A stretch of 64,000 nucleotides of DNA. Source: Streptomyces melanogenes (lineage in GTDB: Bacteria; Actinomycetota; Actinomycetes; Streptomycetales; Streptomycetaceae). Location of the stretch: contig NZ_BMTS01000017.1 of assembly GCF_014649795.1 (NCBI RefSeq), positions 109,568 through 173,567 on the forward strand, in the 5' to 3' direction. The notes below the pieces were generated by a model. That model was given only the letters and a program-made list of their open reading frames with translations. It was not told where the DNA came from and did not search any database. A program made the position numbers and the translations under genes. How positions within the stretch are numbered: the first letter of the stretch is position 1; every line of letters starts with the position of its first letter. Below are positions 17,954 through 27,560 of the stretch, in pieces.

Positions 17954-19870
17954 ATGCGCAGGGCGGGACGACCGCAGGGGCAACTCAAGGGCGGGACAGC
18001 AGAGGCCAATGCCTTGGCTCAGTTCGTGCGTGACATCACGGTCGGGCGTTCGGTCAGGGCACTGGCTCAGCGATACCGGCTCGGCAAAACCACATGGAGC
18101 GAGTACCGCTCGGCGGAGAAGATCATTCCGTGGCACTGGCTGGAACAGCTCGTCCAGGACGTGTCGGAAGACGCCCGTGTCCGCTCTCAACTGCTGGCCC
18201 AGGCAAGGCAGCTACACACGGCAGCCACGCGAACCGCCGTCACGTACGAGCAACGGGCCACCGACGACACAACCGCCACCAGACCGTGGCTGCCTTGGCA
18301 TCAGGACAGCCCGGCACGGCTGACCGAACAACGTCCGGCACCAGCGGGGACAGGTCCACTCACCCCTGCGACCACAGATCCCGGTCAACAGACTCGCCAT
18401 GGCACGGACCGCCTCCCGGTGCTGCGGAGGAGAACTACGACCGCACTGGTTCGGGCGAGAGCAGGTCTGCCTGAGCCGGGCCGTGAGGTGACGCCTTCGA
18501 TCGCGGGGGCCTCGATGCACCCAACGGTCCACATCGCTCGCCTGGAGGCAGCCGCCGACGGCACCTCTCTCGTGCGTGGCGAGGTCCTGAGCGTAGTGGA
18601 CACCTCCCGCTCGGCCAGTGTTGCTTTACGGCCGGAACCTCCCAGACCCGTCCCCCACCCGCAAGGCCGCGCACGACGCCTCGCACTGCCTCCAGGCGGC
18701 ACAGCCACTTCAGCCACGCGTCCCTGGCGCTTGAGGGCCGGCTCCGTCCTGGCCGTCGCGCTGCTGCTGGTAGCCGTCGGCGTACTTCTCGGGGTCCGAC
18801 TCAGCACACCGGCCACCAGCAACTGGTCCAATGCGCCCGGCACGACCGACTCCATGGCACCACCGCCACAGGTATCCGCGCCCTCGGTCCAGGCCCCGCC
18901 ACCACTCCCGTCACCGACGGCAGACACCTCAGCGCCCTCCGCTTCGCCGCCGCCTGCTTCCCCGTCCGCTGAGCGACAATCCACGCGCGAGGCGGATCGA
19001 CGCGAGTCCGGCAATGTTTTCGCAACTCCCCCGCCGGAGTCCCCGACCTCGACCACCGGCCAGACCGTTCCGTCCGCTCCCCCGGGCACTCTCTACGCGA
19101 TCGCTCCCGACCACCGCAGCATCCGGCAATGGCAGGGACACGGCACCGCCTGGAGCCGGATCGGAGGAGCAGCCGACCGCATCCTCGCCGGACAGGCGGG
19201 CCTGTTCGCCGTGGACTCGGACAGCAAACAACTGCTCGGCTATCTGGGCACGCCAGGCAGATGGGCCCCGGTCAGCGAGCCCGCCGCAGAGTTCGCCATG
19301 AGCGGCAACCAGCTCTATCGCATAGCCGCAGACCACAGCGCGGTCCATCGCTGGGACGGCTCCGGAGCAACCTGGACCGTCATCGGAGGTCCGGCCAGCC
19401 ACTTGTACGGCGGTGGCGCGGGCCTCTTCGCCACCCACCCAGGCGATGGCCGCATCTACCGCTACGACAGCGGCGCCAACTTCTGGCCCTACGTCGGCAA
19501 CGCCGGTGCCGACTTCGCGGTGACCGGCCGTCATCTGTACGGGCTGACACCCGACCGGAGTGAAATCTTCCAGTGGAACGGGGGCGCGAGTTCGTCATGG
19601 TTCCGCGTCGGCGGACCCGCCACCTCTCTCCACGCGAGCCCGGGACACGTATTCGCCACGACTCCCGATCACGGCAAGCTTCTGCGCTATGCCGACAGTC
19701 CGGAGTCCTGGGCGCCCGCCAGTGAAGCGGGCGCCGACTTCACCATCACCGCCGACCACATTTTCCGTTTGTCGCCCGACCGCAGCGCCGTCTTCCAAGG
19801 CTCCACCCGCTCCCCCGGCACCTGGACGCAAATCGGCGGTCCGGCTGCCGCGGTGGCAGCGAGCCAATGA
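17954..19870 (+). CDS. Predicted membrane-anchored HTH protein with extracellular tectonin/propeller-like domain
   Basis: A 638-residue protein. The first 90 residues (MRRAGRPQGQLKGG, ALAQFVRDITVGRSVRALAQRYRLGKTTWSEYRSAEKIIP) look like a helix-turn-helix domain and match the N-terminus of the protein at 58212-59963. A disordered Pro-rich linker leads to one membrane helix (AGSVLAVALLLVAVGVLLGVRL, about residue 265), a second Pro/Ser-rich linker, and a 260-residue propeller of repeats such as LYAIAPDHRSIRQWQG and LYRIAADHSAVHRWDG, each followed by WxxIGGPA. The layout suggests an outside sensor coupled to an inside DNA-binding domain. I chose ATG 17954 with AGAGGG upstream and family agreement. 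Confidence 0.78.
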   Translation: MRRAGRPQGQLKGGTAEANALAQFVRDITVGRSVRALAQRYRLGKTTWSEYRSAEKIIPWHWLEQLVQDVSEDARVRSQLLAQARQLHTAATRTAVTYEQRATDDTTATRPWLPWHQDSPARLTEQRPAPAGTGPLTPATTDPGQQTRHGTDRLPVLRRRTTTALVRARAGLPEPGREVTPSIAGASMHPTVHIARLEAAADGTSLVRGEVLSVVDTSRSASVALRPEPPRPVPHPQGRARRLALPPGGTATSATRPWRLRAGSVLAVALLLVAVGVLLGVRLSTPATSNWSNAPGTTDSMAPPPQVSAPSVQAPPPLPSPTADTSAPSASPPPASPSAERQSTREADRRESGNVFATPPPESPTSTTGQTVPSAPPGTLYAIAPDHRSIRQWQGHGTAWSRIGGAADRILAGQAGLFAVDSDSKQLLGYLGTPGRWAPVSEPAAEFAMSGNQLYRIAADHSAVHRWDGSGATWTVIGGPASHLYGGGAGLFATHPGDGRIYRYDSGANFWPYVGNAGADFAVTGRHLYGLTPDRSEIFQWNGGASSSWFRVGGPATSLHASPGHVFATTPDHGKLLRYADSPESWAPASEAGADFTITADHIFRLSPDRSAVFQGSTRSPGTWTQIGGPAAAVAASQ

Positions 19871-19964
19871 CGGGGATCCCGCTCCCGCACCCGGCAGTTG
19901 GGCCCGCCCCGCAATACCGGCCGGAGCGGTCCCGTCCCGCGGAGGCGCCAATTCCTGGGCTACG

Positions 19965-20417
19965 TCAGCACCAGCCTCCACCGAGGTGGGAGAACGCCTT
20001 CCAGGCAGCCCTGGTCTTGGGCCCGGCACTGCCGTCGATGCCGCCGGTGTCGTAGCCAAGAGCGGTGAGGAAGCGCTGGAGGCCGCGGATGGTGTTGGGG
20101 CCGACCTCGCCGTCGACGGTTCCGGCGTTGTATCCGCCATCGTTGAGGAAACGCTGCCAGGCCTTCCAGCTGTTGGAGCCGAGCTGGCCGTCAATCGCAC
20201 CGGGGTTGAATCCGGCGTCGCGGACATAGCACTGCACGCTCTTGGCTTCGCTGGTGCTGAGGCCGAGGTTGTTCACGGCCTGGATGGTGACGATCTGAGT
20301 GGGCACCTGCTGGGCGGGCGCGGCGGTGGCTGTAGCCGCGCCGGCGAGGGTGCCGGTCAGACCGAGGACCAAACCGGCGGCCGCGAGGCCGACAGCGGCC
20401 TTTGCGCGCATGAGCAT
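19965..20417 (-). CDS. Secreted peptidoglycan-binding-domain protein
   Basis: A 150-residue exported protein with a signal peptide (MLMRAKAAVGLAAAGLVLGLTGTLAGAATATA). The mature part holds two PG_binding_1-type motifs, GAIDGQLGSNSWKAWQRFLND and GTVDGEVGPNTIRGLQRFL, plus a third partial one (GGIDGSAGPKTRAAWKAF). Each has the DGxxGxxT/S-xxA/GxQxF signature. It likely anchors to peptidoglycan; no catalytic domain is attached. ATG 20417 is preceded by AAGGGG. Confidence 0.85.
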   Translation of the reverse strand: MLMRAKAAVGLAAAGLVLGLTGTLAGAATATAAPAQQVPTQIVTIQAVNNLGLSTSEAKSVQCYVRDAGFNPGAIDGQLGSNSWKAWQRFLNDGGYNAGTVDGEVGPNTIRGLQRFLTALGYDTGGIDGSAGPKTRAAWKAFSHLGGGWC

Positions 20418-20818
20418 GATGTTCCCCTTCTTCCGAATGGGTGGTCGCCCGGGGTTGACCACATGCAGGCAGGGGTCTATCAGCACCGGTCGAGGCAGGT
20501 CGAGACCTGTGCAGAGGGTTGCCCGTCAAATCAGCCCGCCAAGAACCTGACCGATGTATTGGCTGGTCGCAGGCATCTGGCAACCACGAACGCCAAGGTG
20601 AGAACGGGAGAAGGTCTCGTGAGAAGGGATACGAGTGACCGCTTGTAGCTCATCACGTCACGCTTCACGCTCGCGGAAATGGCCGTTTGCTCCTCCCGCA
20701 GGCAGTGAGGGTGTGACGTCCCGCGAGATCTTGGAGGGTTGGTGCCACGACTGGTCCGGCGAACGGCAGTGGCTGGACAGTACTGCCGGGGACCTGACTG
20801 TCGAGCGCGATGAGCCCG
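20418..20818. other. Intergenic region without a supportable gene
   Basis: About 400 bp between two minus-strand genes. Short frames are present but lack ribosome binding sites and family resemblance. It presumably holds the promoter of the peptidoglycan-binding protein gene. Confidence 0.35.
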
Positions 20819-21199
20819 TCAGGGTCGGCTTCCGTCGGGGAACAGCGCCTGCAGGGAGGCCGCTGCGTCCTTGAGCCGCCGGGCCTGCTCAAGGGTCTCG
20901 TCCCTGTCGTAATCCGAAGCGGGGTAGCAGAACCCTGCCTGCGTGTAGAGCGCCCCGAAGTCCGGCATCGCCGGGAACGTCAGACATCCCCCGGGGGCCG
21001 TAACGGCCGGAAGGTCGACGGCTCGCGCTTCCTTCACCCACGCGACGGCTTCCTCGCAGACATCCTGGGCCTTGTGCTTGACCCACCCCGGCGCACCGGC
21101 CTCCGGCGCCGCCTTGATCATGGCGTGGAGGTGGGACACCTGCGTGTCCATCTCCGACAGGATCTTCCTCGCACGCGCATTGACGTCCGGCTCAATCAT
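20819..21199 (-). CDS. Hypothetical helical protein
   Basis: A 126-residue protein starting MIEPDVNARARKILSEM at an ATG with AAGGAG upstream. The N-terminal half is helical and may form a coiled coil (VSHLHAMIKAAPEAG, VCEEAVAWVKEARAV). The C-terminal half contains GGCLTFPAMPDFGALYTQAGFCYPA and a final acidic helix. No signal peptide or known motif. The frame extends upstream to 21331 but without a ribosome binding site. Confidence 0.65.
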   Translation of the reverse strand: MIEPDVNARARKILSEMDTQVSHLHAMIKAAPEAGAPGWVKHKAQDVCEEAVAWVKEARAVDLPAVTAPGGCLTFPAMPDFGALYTQAGFCYPASDYDRDETLEQARRLKDAAASLQALFPDGSRP

Positions 21200-21671
21200 G
21201 TTGATCTCCTTCGGCTGGGGCCTGATCAACGCGGCGGGAGCGGCGGAGTCACCACCACCCCGGGGGTTCCACTCCTCTACCGGAACGGGCCCGTGGCCGC
21301 CGCCAGTCCAGTTGTGGCGGTCCGGCACCACTGAGGCCGGGATGTTGCCTTTACAAGCCTCTGGCCAGCACGCTCACAGAGCAGCCTGGCCAGCCCTGGC
21401 CGCCACCCCGCGCATCAGCCGACCTGCCCGGTCAGTGCCGAAAGTTCCACACTCCGCCAGACGACAGATGATGTCCCGGCCGCGAGGGCGCCGCTTCGGC
21501 CGCCGACCGGCCGGTTCGCGCAGGCACTCTGGCGTCACGCCTGTCCACGGCTCTACCGTGGCACCGGGACACACCCGCACCACAGTTCGCACGATTTGTC
21601 ATGACCGCGCCATTCCTGCCCATCATTCACCACACCCCGTGACCTTGATGACTCCAGGCAAGAGGTGAGCC
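21200..21671. other. Intergenic region without a supportable gene
   Basis: About 470 bp between divergent genes. Overlapping short frames exist on the minus strand (21374-21626), but none shows a recognisable domain or a convincing ribosome binding site. The promoter of the M6 protease gene should lie near its right edge. Confidence 0.35.
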
Positions 21672-23708
21672 ATGTTCGTGCACCGCAGACGCCCGCGCCG
21701 ACCACGTCGACTGCGCCGGCTCAGTGTCGTCACCCTGCTCCTCGGCGTCGTCGCAGCCGTCGCGGCCGGGCCCGCCCGCGCGACGCCGGATGCCGCACCC
21801 TGGGGCCCGCCCCTGGTCCGGCCAGTCGACCCTCAGCACTGGCGCAACCCCGACGACATGACCTGGGCCGAATACCGCTCCGTCCCGGGCACAGACTGGG
21901 CGAACCCCAACCGCCAGCCCACCAAGCGCAAATTCAAAGGCGCCCTCGTGCTGCTGGACTACTCCGACGAGGACTTCTCGGTCACCAAGCCCGCCGGCGC
22001 CGCCAAGTTCGGCAATCCGCTGCCCAGCGCGTCCGGCATACCCCGCGCCCAGGTCCCCAAGTTCTACGAGGACTTCCTCAACAAGCCCGGCACGCTCAAC
22101 CACGGCCACACCATCAACGAGTACTGGATGGAGGATTCCGGCGGCCGCTTCGGCGTCGGACTGACCGCCTTCGGCGCCTACCGCATGCCGGGCAAGTCCT
22201 ACCAGTACGGCATCGAGCCCGGCATGAACCCCGGCGCCTGCCCCGTGGGCGACACCTGCGGCAAGGACATCCGCGCCGACGGCAAACGGGCCTGGGTCGC
22301 CGACGTGGGCGCCGGCAAGGCCGCCGAGTTCGACTTCGTCTTCTACCTCACCGCCGGAGTGGACGAGTCCTCCGCCTGGCAGGAGTTCGGGCAGATGAAG
22401 TTCGCCTCCGCCCAGTCCGTGCCGGCCGCCTGGGGACCACCGTCCCCCATCGCTTCCGGACTGAACTCGGCACAGACCCGCTATGTGCCCTGGACGTCCT
22501 GGCAGGCGGCCGCCCGTATCTGGCCCAACGCCGCGAACGGCTCCTCTACCCAGGCCGAGAGCTCCGGCATGGCCACCTTCGCCCATGAACTCAGCCACAT
22601 CCTGGGCATCGGCGACAACTACAACAACCCCTACGGGACACCCCTCAGCCGCGCCTACACCGGCATCTGGGGCATGCTCTCGCGCGGCACGTTCAACGGC
22701 CCCGGCGGGCCGCACACCCGCTGGCAGATACCCGCCACCGCGGGCGGCTCCATGGGCGCCCAGCACGTTCTGCGTGACAAGCTCAAACTCGGCATGGTCG
22801 ACGAGAAGAACGTCCTGCGCCTGGACCGCGACGCCCTCAAGGACTCCGGCCCCGTCGTCGCCCGCGTCACCGCCCGCTCCGCCCCGCCGGGAGAGAAAGG
22901 GCTCACCGGCGTCAACATCACCATGGCCCGCGACCTGTCACCGACCTGCGACCGGGCCACCGACCCGCTGTGCGACGGCGGCGGCTACGACAACTACACC
23001 GTCGAGGTCGTCGACCGCATGGGCATGGACTCCTTCACACCGGACAGCGGCGTCCTCCTGACCAAGACCAAGAACGCCGACCGCGCGCCGTTCGCCTGGG
23101 TGATCGACGCCCACCCCGAAGACATCAACCTGGTGGACTTCACCCGCCCCGACGGCACCCTGCAGAAGATCACGATGGGCGACTACCGGCAGCTCAGCGA
23201 CGCACTCTTCCACGCGGGGGCCAACTCCGGCAGCTCGTACGAGTACGTCGACACGGCCAATCGGCTGCACTTCTATGTCCTCAACGTGCGGCGCGACGCC
23301 ACCGGCGTGCTCTCGTACGACATCGGCATCAAGTCCCTGGACGGAGTCGGCCCGCAGACCCGCGCGGTCGCCCTCGGCAAGGGCTCCGTCACGAGCGCGC
23401 CCGCCACGGGCCAGGCCGTGTGCACGTTCAACCTCGCCAACACCGGGCAGTCCGACCCGCACAACCAGCCGCACCTGTCCTCCGACATCTACCGCCTGAC
23501 CGCCACGACCTCCGCACGTGGCTGGTCGGCCTGGCTCCCCAACAGCCTCGCCACCGCGGCCGCCGGCACCTCCGTCCCCGTCGACGTCGCCGTCACCGCG
23601 AAGCCGGGCGCCGAACGCACCGGCGCCGTCGTCCTCACCGCCCGCTCGGAAAGCGACCCGACCAAGACAGCCCAGGCCACCTGCTCACTGCCGAAACCGG
23701 GCAGGTGA
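21672..23708 (+). CDS. Secreted M6 family metalloprotease
   Basis: A 678-residue exported protease. A strongly basic Arg-rich signal peptide (MFVHRRRPRRPRRLRRLSVV, then a hydrophobic core, AGPARA) precedes the catalytic domain. The zinc motif FAHELSHILGIGDNY has HExxH at residues 305-309 and the HExxHxxGxxD form of the immune-inhibitor-A (M6) group, with Asp315 as the probable third ligand. The N-terminal ALVLLDYSDEDFSV segment also matches that group. The C-terminal 180 residues are beta-sandwich-like. It probably degrades extracellular protein. The start has GAGGTGAG upstream and a perfect terminator follows. Confidence 0.88.
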   Translation: MFVHRRRPRRPRRLRRLSVVTLLLGVVAAVAAGPARATPDAAPWGPPLVRPVDPQHWRNPDDMTWAEYRSVPGTDWANPNRQPTKRKFKGALVLLDYSDEDFSVTKPAGAAKFGNPLPSASGIPRAQVPKFYEDFLNKPGTLNHGHTINEYWMEDSGGRFGVGLTAFGAYRMPGKSYQYGIEPGMNPGACPVGDTCGKDIRADGKRAWVADVGAGKAAEFDFVFYLTAGVDESSAWQEFGQMKFASAQSVPAAWGPPSPIASGLNSAQTRYVPWTSWQAAARIWPNAANGSSTQAESSGMATFAHELSHILGIGDNYNNPYGTPLSRAYTGIWGMLSRGTFNGPGGPHTRWQIPATAGGSMGAQHVLRDKLKLGMVDEKNVLRLDRDALKDSGPVVARVTARSAPPGEKGLTGVNITMARDLSPTCDRATDPLCDGGGYDNYTVEVVDRMGMDSFTPDSGVLLTKTKNADRAPFAWVIDAHPEDINLVDFTRPDGTLQKITMGDYRQLSDALFHAGANSGSSYEYVDTANRLHFYVLNVRRDATGVLSYDIGIKSLDGVGPQTRAVALGKGSVTSAPATGQAVCTFNLANTGQSDPHNQPHLSSDIYRLTATTSARGWSAWLPNSLATAAAGTSVPVDVAVTAKPGAERTGAVVLTARSESDPTKTAQATCSLPKPGR

Positions 23709-23721
23709 CCTCTCCCGCACA

Positions 23722-23767
23722 GGGCGTGGGGTGACCGAGCCACATCCGGCCCGGTCACCCCACGCCC
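23722..23767 (+). terminator. Perfect 16-bp hairpin terminator
   Basis: GGGCGTGGGGTGACCG (23722-23737) pairs with CGGTCACCCCACGCCC (23752-23767) around a 14-nt loop, just after the M6 protease gene. Confidence 0.8.
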
Positions 23768-23841
23768 CGGCAACAGCCGCCGTCCCGAAGGAAGTCAGCC
23801 GCTGACTGCCCGCGATCAGCAACGGGGTTGCGAAGGACGGG

Positions 23842-23869
23842 GACTCCTACGGCACGCACCGTAGGAGTC
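23842..23869. terminator. Second hairpin, terminator-like
   Basis: GACTCCTACGG and CCGTAGGAGTC form a perfect 11-bp stem with a 6-nt loop (CACGCA), upstream of the next hypothetical gene. It may be a backup terminator or a leader structure. Confidence 0.45.
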
Positions 23870-23972
23870 TCTGCTCCATCGCCGACTGCCCGCCCGAAGT
23901 GCTCCGTCGAGGTCTTACGGCGTGGTGCTGTGCGCGATGGGGGCTGTTGCCGCGTGGCGGAGAATGGTGCCC

Positions 23973-24461
23973 ATGCGCGCATCTTTCGAAGGCCCCAAGC
24001 CCCGCCGCGTCTCGCCAGGCGAGTACCCCATGTGGGACCTGCCCCTCGCCCTCCTCAACCGGGACCTGGCGGCCACCCTTCCCGAGCAGGAACCCCTGCA
24101 ACTCCTGGCTCTTCCGGCCTACGCTGCGGACGAGCCGGAAAGCATCTACGTCGCTCCGGCCAACGGCGAGTGGCACGGCAATCACCTGTACCAGGACCCG
24201 GCGGACGACCCTGCCTCCGCGCTGGCGACCGTCGCCGATGCCGCGCAGGAGACCGTCACCGAGTGTCTGTGGCAGGCGTGGCCCCTGTGCGCCGAGCACG
24301 GCCTGGGCATGCATCCGCGGGATGCGGACGGCCAGTTGTCCTGGTGGTGCGCGGGAGAGCGATTGCGTCGCGGCCCGGCCCATATCCGGGCGGCCGTGGG
24401 CACGCTCGACACCCTCGTCCGCCCACATCGCCCCAATCGCAAGCGGCGGAGGGCGAGTTGA
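23973..24461 (+). CDS. Hypothetical protein with a Cys/His C-terminal motif
   Basis: A 162-residue cytosolic protein starting MRASFEGPKPRRVSPGEYPMW. It has a central acidic region and a C-terminal part reading CLWQAWPLCAEHGLGMHP, then LSWWCAG. This WPxCxxH...WWC spacing recurs in small Streptomyces proteins of unknown function and could bind a metal. The start is uncertain: GTG 23967 or ATG 23973 both fit the upstream GGAG. No neighbour suggests a role. Confidence 0.68.
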   Translation: MRASFEGPKPRRVSPGEYPMWDLPLALLNRDLAATLPEQEPLQLLALPAYAADEPESIYVAPANGEWHGNHLYQDPADDPASALATVADAAQETVTECLWQAWPLCAEHGLGMHPRDADGQLSWWCAGERLRRGPAHIRAAVGTLDTLVRPHRPNRKRRRAS

Positions 24462-24595
24462 GGTCCACGGACCCCCGACGACGCGTACGTCGAAGCCTCG
24501 GCTCCCGGACGTCGACGACAGGGACCACGGCTGCGATGTCAGTCCGCTGAAGTATCCTTCCCGCCACCGCACACCGACTGGGAGGACCTGGAGAA

Positions 24596-26104
24596 TTGTC
24601 TGGCCTGTCTACTTTCCCGCTGCCGTTTCACGCATCCCGTTCCCTACCGTTCGCGACACCTCGAACGCTGCGGGAACTTCAGATGATGCAGTGCAGCTCA
24701 CACATCCGGGCAAAGCCGGATTGGTTCGACAAGATGAACGATGCCGACATCGTTGCCAGGTGGACGCAAGAAGCCGTTGCCCAGGGCCTCACCGAAGCAC
24801 AGATTCGTTACGTGCTTGCCGAACTCGTGCATTACGCCGCACTCCGGGACGGGCGGACAGGCATCGAGGTGTCCGCCGTCGACGGGGTGTGGCATTCGGA
24901 CACACTGGTCGACGAGGAGCTCCGAACCCGGCTGCGCGACGCGGTTCAGGTTCTGGAACAGGTTCCCGACGCCGAAAAGGACTGGCATCCCGGATCTGAC
25001 AACCAGGTGCTGGATCTGGTTCACCCCTCGCTCTTCTGCCTGGTGAGAGAGGCGAGTGGCGCGCCCGAGCAGGCTTGGGAGAACCCGACGAACCACTATT
25101 CGCGGTACGAATTCTCGGAGAAGTTCCAATGGCTGCCCACGGACGTCGACGTTAGTGACGACGGCGATGTCGCCTTCCGTTCGTACGTGAACAACGTGCA
25201 TCCCGACACTCACCGTGAACTGGCCTCTGTCCTACCGGACTTGTTCGCGCGCATGCGCCCGCTGTGGGAGAACGTGCTCACCGATCTGCGCCATCCGCGG
25301 CCCCCGCGGATCGAGGCCGATCCTTTCGGGTGGTACGACTCGGAGCCGGAGCATCCGAACAAATCCTCCTACAGTGATGACGAGGCCTACACAGAGGCCC
25401 TTCATGTGTGGGAACGGGCCCAGGACGACTGGTGGGAGAACCGCCGCCCGGTCATCCCGGACGCCCCGGCCTTCACCCCGCCCGAGGTGCCCGACGCATC
25501 CGCCCGAGTCGACCTGCGCGGTCGCCGTCTCCAGGTCATCGTCAAGCTCGCCACCATCCATCTCACCCCGGACAAACCCGAGTACCCCGGCGGTTCCTGG
25601 CACGTCGAGGGGATGATGAACGAGCGGATCGTCTCGACCGGCATCTATTACTGGGACAGCGAGAACATCACCGAAAGCCGGCTCAGTTTCCGGGCGGCAC
25701 TCGACGACCCGGACTACGAACAGAGCGACGACAACGGTGTGCGCGAGGTCTACGGCCTGGAGAACGAGGACGCACTGAACCAGATACTGGGATCGACATC
25801 GACCCCAGCGGGCCGCTGCCTGGCGTTCCCGAACGTCTTGCAACACCGCGTCGGCTCGTTCCGCCTCGCGGACACCACCCGTCCGGGACATCGCAAGATT
25901 CTGGCGTTCTTCCTGGTCGACCCGTCGGCAAGGATCGTCTCGACAGCTGATGTGCCACCGCAACAACCGTGGTCCGACACCTCGACCATGACGCTCGAAG
26001 AGGCGAAGAACTACCGCGAACAACTCATGCAGGAACGCAAGTTCTTCGTCGACGAACACAACGAGCAGCTCTACGAACGAGAATTCTCCCTCTGCGAGCA
26101 CTGA
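24596..26104 (+). CDS. DUF4246 family protein, 2OG-Fe(II) oxygenase-like
   Basis: A 502-residue protein of the DUF4246 family, better known from fungi. It begins LSTFPLPFHASRSLPFATPRTLRELQMM. The C-terminal half carries IVKLATIHLTPDKPEYPGGSWHVEGMMNERIVSTGIYYWD, with a possible facial triad from His336 and Glu338 (HVE) and His432 (PGHRKILAFFLVDP, Arg433 as 2-oxoglutarate anchor). This spacing is what a double-stranded beta-helix dioxygenase would need, but no reaction is known for the family. The start is a TTG with GGAG upstream; ATG 24683 would cut conserved N-terminal sequence. Confidence 0.8.
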   Translation: MSGLSTFPLPFHASRSLPFATPRTLRELQMMQCSSHIRAKPDWFDKMNDADIVARWTQEAVAQGLTEAQIRYVLAELVHYAALRDGRTGIEVSAVDGVWHSDTLVDEELRTRLRDAVQVLEQVPDAEKDWHPGSDNQVLDLVHPSLFCLVREASGAPEQAWENPTNHYSRYEFSEKFQWLPTDVDVSDDGDVAFRSYVNNVHPDTHRELASVLPDLFARMRPLWENVLTDLRHPRPPRIEADPFGWYDSEPEHPNKSSYSDDEAYTEALHVWERAQDDWWENRRPVIPDAPAFTPPEVPDASARVDLRGRRLQVIVKLATIHLTPDKPEYPGGSWHVEGMMNERIVSTGIYYWDSENITESRLSFRAALDDPDYEQSDDNGVREVYGLENEDALNQILGSTSTPAGRCLAFPNVLQHRVGSFRLADTTRPGHRKILAFFLVDPSARIVSTADVPPQQPWSDTSTMTLEEAKNYREQLMQERKFFVDEHNEQLYEREFSLCEH

Positions 26105-26312
26105 GCCTCATTTAGCTGGAATGCGTGCGGCTTCCGCTGCGTGAAGGCGCGTTCTCCAGTACCCCCCAGCCCGGGCGCGACCATGGTTGAACACCTGGTA
26201 GTGCTCGGGCTGTTCGCAGTCGTGCCGGTACGGGCTCCTTGACAGGGGTGACGCCCGCGTCGTCGTACGGCAGGCTGGGGAGCCGATCCACCCCCGGCGA
26301 GAAGGAGAAACC

Positions 26313-26774
26313 GTGGCCCTGATACCCGGCGACGCGGAGATCAGCCCCCACAACTGGGGTGCCGAACAGGCCCGGCTGTACGCGGAGTCCGGCGGCACCG
26401 AGGGCACCACCTTCGAGGGCGCGCCGTGTCTGCTCCTGGACTACGTCGGCCGCCGCTCCGGCACCGTACGCCGCACGGTGCTGATCTACGGTCGCGACGG
26501 CGACGACTATCTGATCGTGGGCTCCAAGGGCGGATCGCCGGCACATCCCCACTGGTACCTCAACATCGAGGCCGAGCCGAATGTACGAGTCCAGGTGGGA
26601 ACCCAGCGGTTCCCGGCCCGCGCCGAGACGCTCTCCCCCGAAGAGAAGGCCCGGGTGTGGCCGCAACTGGTGGCGCTCTACGCGCCCTACGAGGAGTACG
26701 ACCAGCGGATCGAGCGCGACATTCCCGTAGTCCGACTGCGGCGCACCGACACCGGAACGCCGTGCCCGTCCTGA
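26313..26774 (+). CDS. Nitroreductase family deazaflavin (F420)-dependent oxidoreductase
   Basis: A 153-residue protein of the DDN family (split beta-barrel). Diagnostic stretches are CLLLDYVGRRSGTVRRTVLIYGRDGDDYLIVGSKGG, PHWYLNIEAEPNVRVQVG and ALYAPYEEYDQRIERDIPVVRL. Family members use F420H2 to reduce quinones, nitroimidazoles or biliverdin-like compounds at the membrane. The GTG start has GAAGGAG upstream. It is a single gene convergent with an Imm5-like gene. Confidence 0.9.
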   Translation: MALIPGDAEISPHNWGAEQARLYAESGGTEGTTFEGAPCLLLDYVGRRSGTVRRTVLIYGRDGDDYLIVGSKGGSPAHPHWYLNIEAEPNVRVQVGTQRFPARAETLSPEEKARVWPQLVALYAPYEEYDQRIERDIPVVRLRRTDTGTPCPS

Positions 26775-26806
26775 CGAACCTCCAAGTGCCTTGTGGACGC
26801 TGGGAG

Positions 26807-27355
26807 TCACTCAGCGAAGGTGAGCGAACGAAGATCAGCGTCCAGCAGGCGGATCAACTCACCAACCCGTCCGCCGCCGCCCGGCGCCGCCGGGAAACGT
26901 TTGAGTACGTCAACGACGACTGGTGTCGCGCGATGCACGGTCTGCTCAAGATGTTCGGCACCCACGCTCCCATCGTCCCCGGCGACGAGTTCGACCGCTC
27001 TGGCCGCGTAAGCGCCAGCTCCGAGAATGTGCTTGACCTGGGTGGCCTTGGCCAGCGGATGCAGGTAGGCGGCGCCTGCCGCAGACATCGCCGCCCACGC
27101 TGCCTCGCGGGCAGCGGCAGTATCCGCGCTCTTGGCCGCCTTGAGGGCAGCCGACGCCGTGTCGCGCAGAGCCTTCCCCCGCTCGCCGCCCCGAGCGAAC
27201 TCCCACGCGGCCCTGATCGCGTCCCGGGGACGCGAGTCGTCCGGCCGATCGGCCTCGAAGATCTCCAGCACCGCCTCCCCACACGCCGCGGCGAACGCGG
27301 TGACCTCACGAAGGTCCTGCTTGCTCAGAACGATCTCGCTCGCGTCCCCTGTCAT
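26807..27355 (-). CDS. Imm5-like putative immunity protein
   Basis: A 182-residue all-helical, Ala-rich protein. The pattern EVTAFAAACGEAVLEIFEADRPDDSRPRDAIRAAWEFA, KALRDTASAALKAAKSADTAAAREAAWAAMSAAGAAYLHPLAKATQVKHILGA matches the Imm5-type immunity proteins associated with polymorphic toxins. No toxin gene is adjacent, so here it is an orphan immunity-like gene. It starts at ATG 27355, without a strong ribosome binding site. Confidence 0.75.
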   Translation of the reverse strand: MTGDASEIVLSKQDLREVTAFAAACGEAVLEIFEADRPDDSRPRDAIRAAWEFARGGERGKALRDTASAALKAAKSADTAAAREAAWAAMSAAGAAYLHPLAKATQVKHILGAGAYAARAVELVAGDDGSVGAEHLEQTVHRATPVVVDVLKRFPAAPGGGGRVGELIRLLDADLRSLTFAE

Positions 27356-27560
27356 GGGTCCATCTTCGCCGATTGCGCTGGACAGCTGCGGTAAGGGCGG
27401 CTCCGGCCTGAGAACCGGTCACACCAGCCCTTGAACAACTACTTCAAGTTGGCGCTGGCTCAATGTGCGTCAGCGCTCCACCGCCTGTCCGTGGCGTGGA
27501 CTACAGTCCGCCTCTGACGTGGCCACGACGGGTCACGCGGGTTTCCAGGGGTGGGACTTG

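Noticed and set aside
20635..20874. 79-codon plus-strand frame
   Set aside because: Overlaps the 3' end of the convergent hypothetical gene; no ribosome binding site and no domain.
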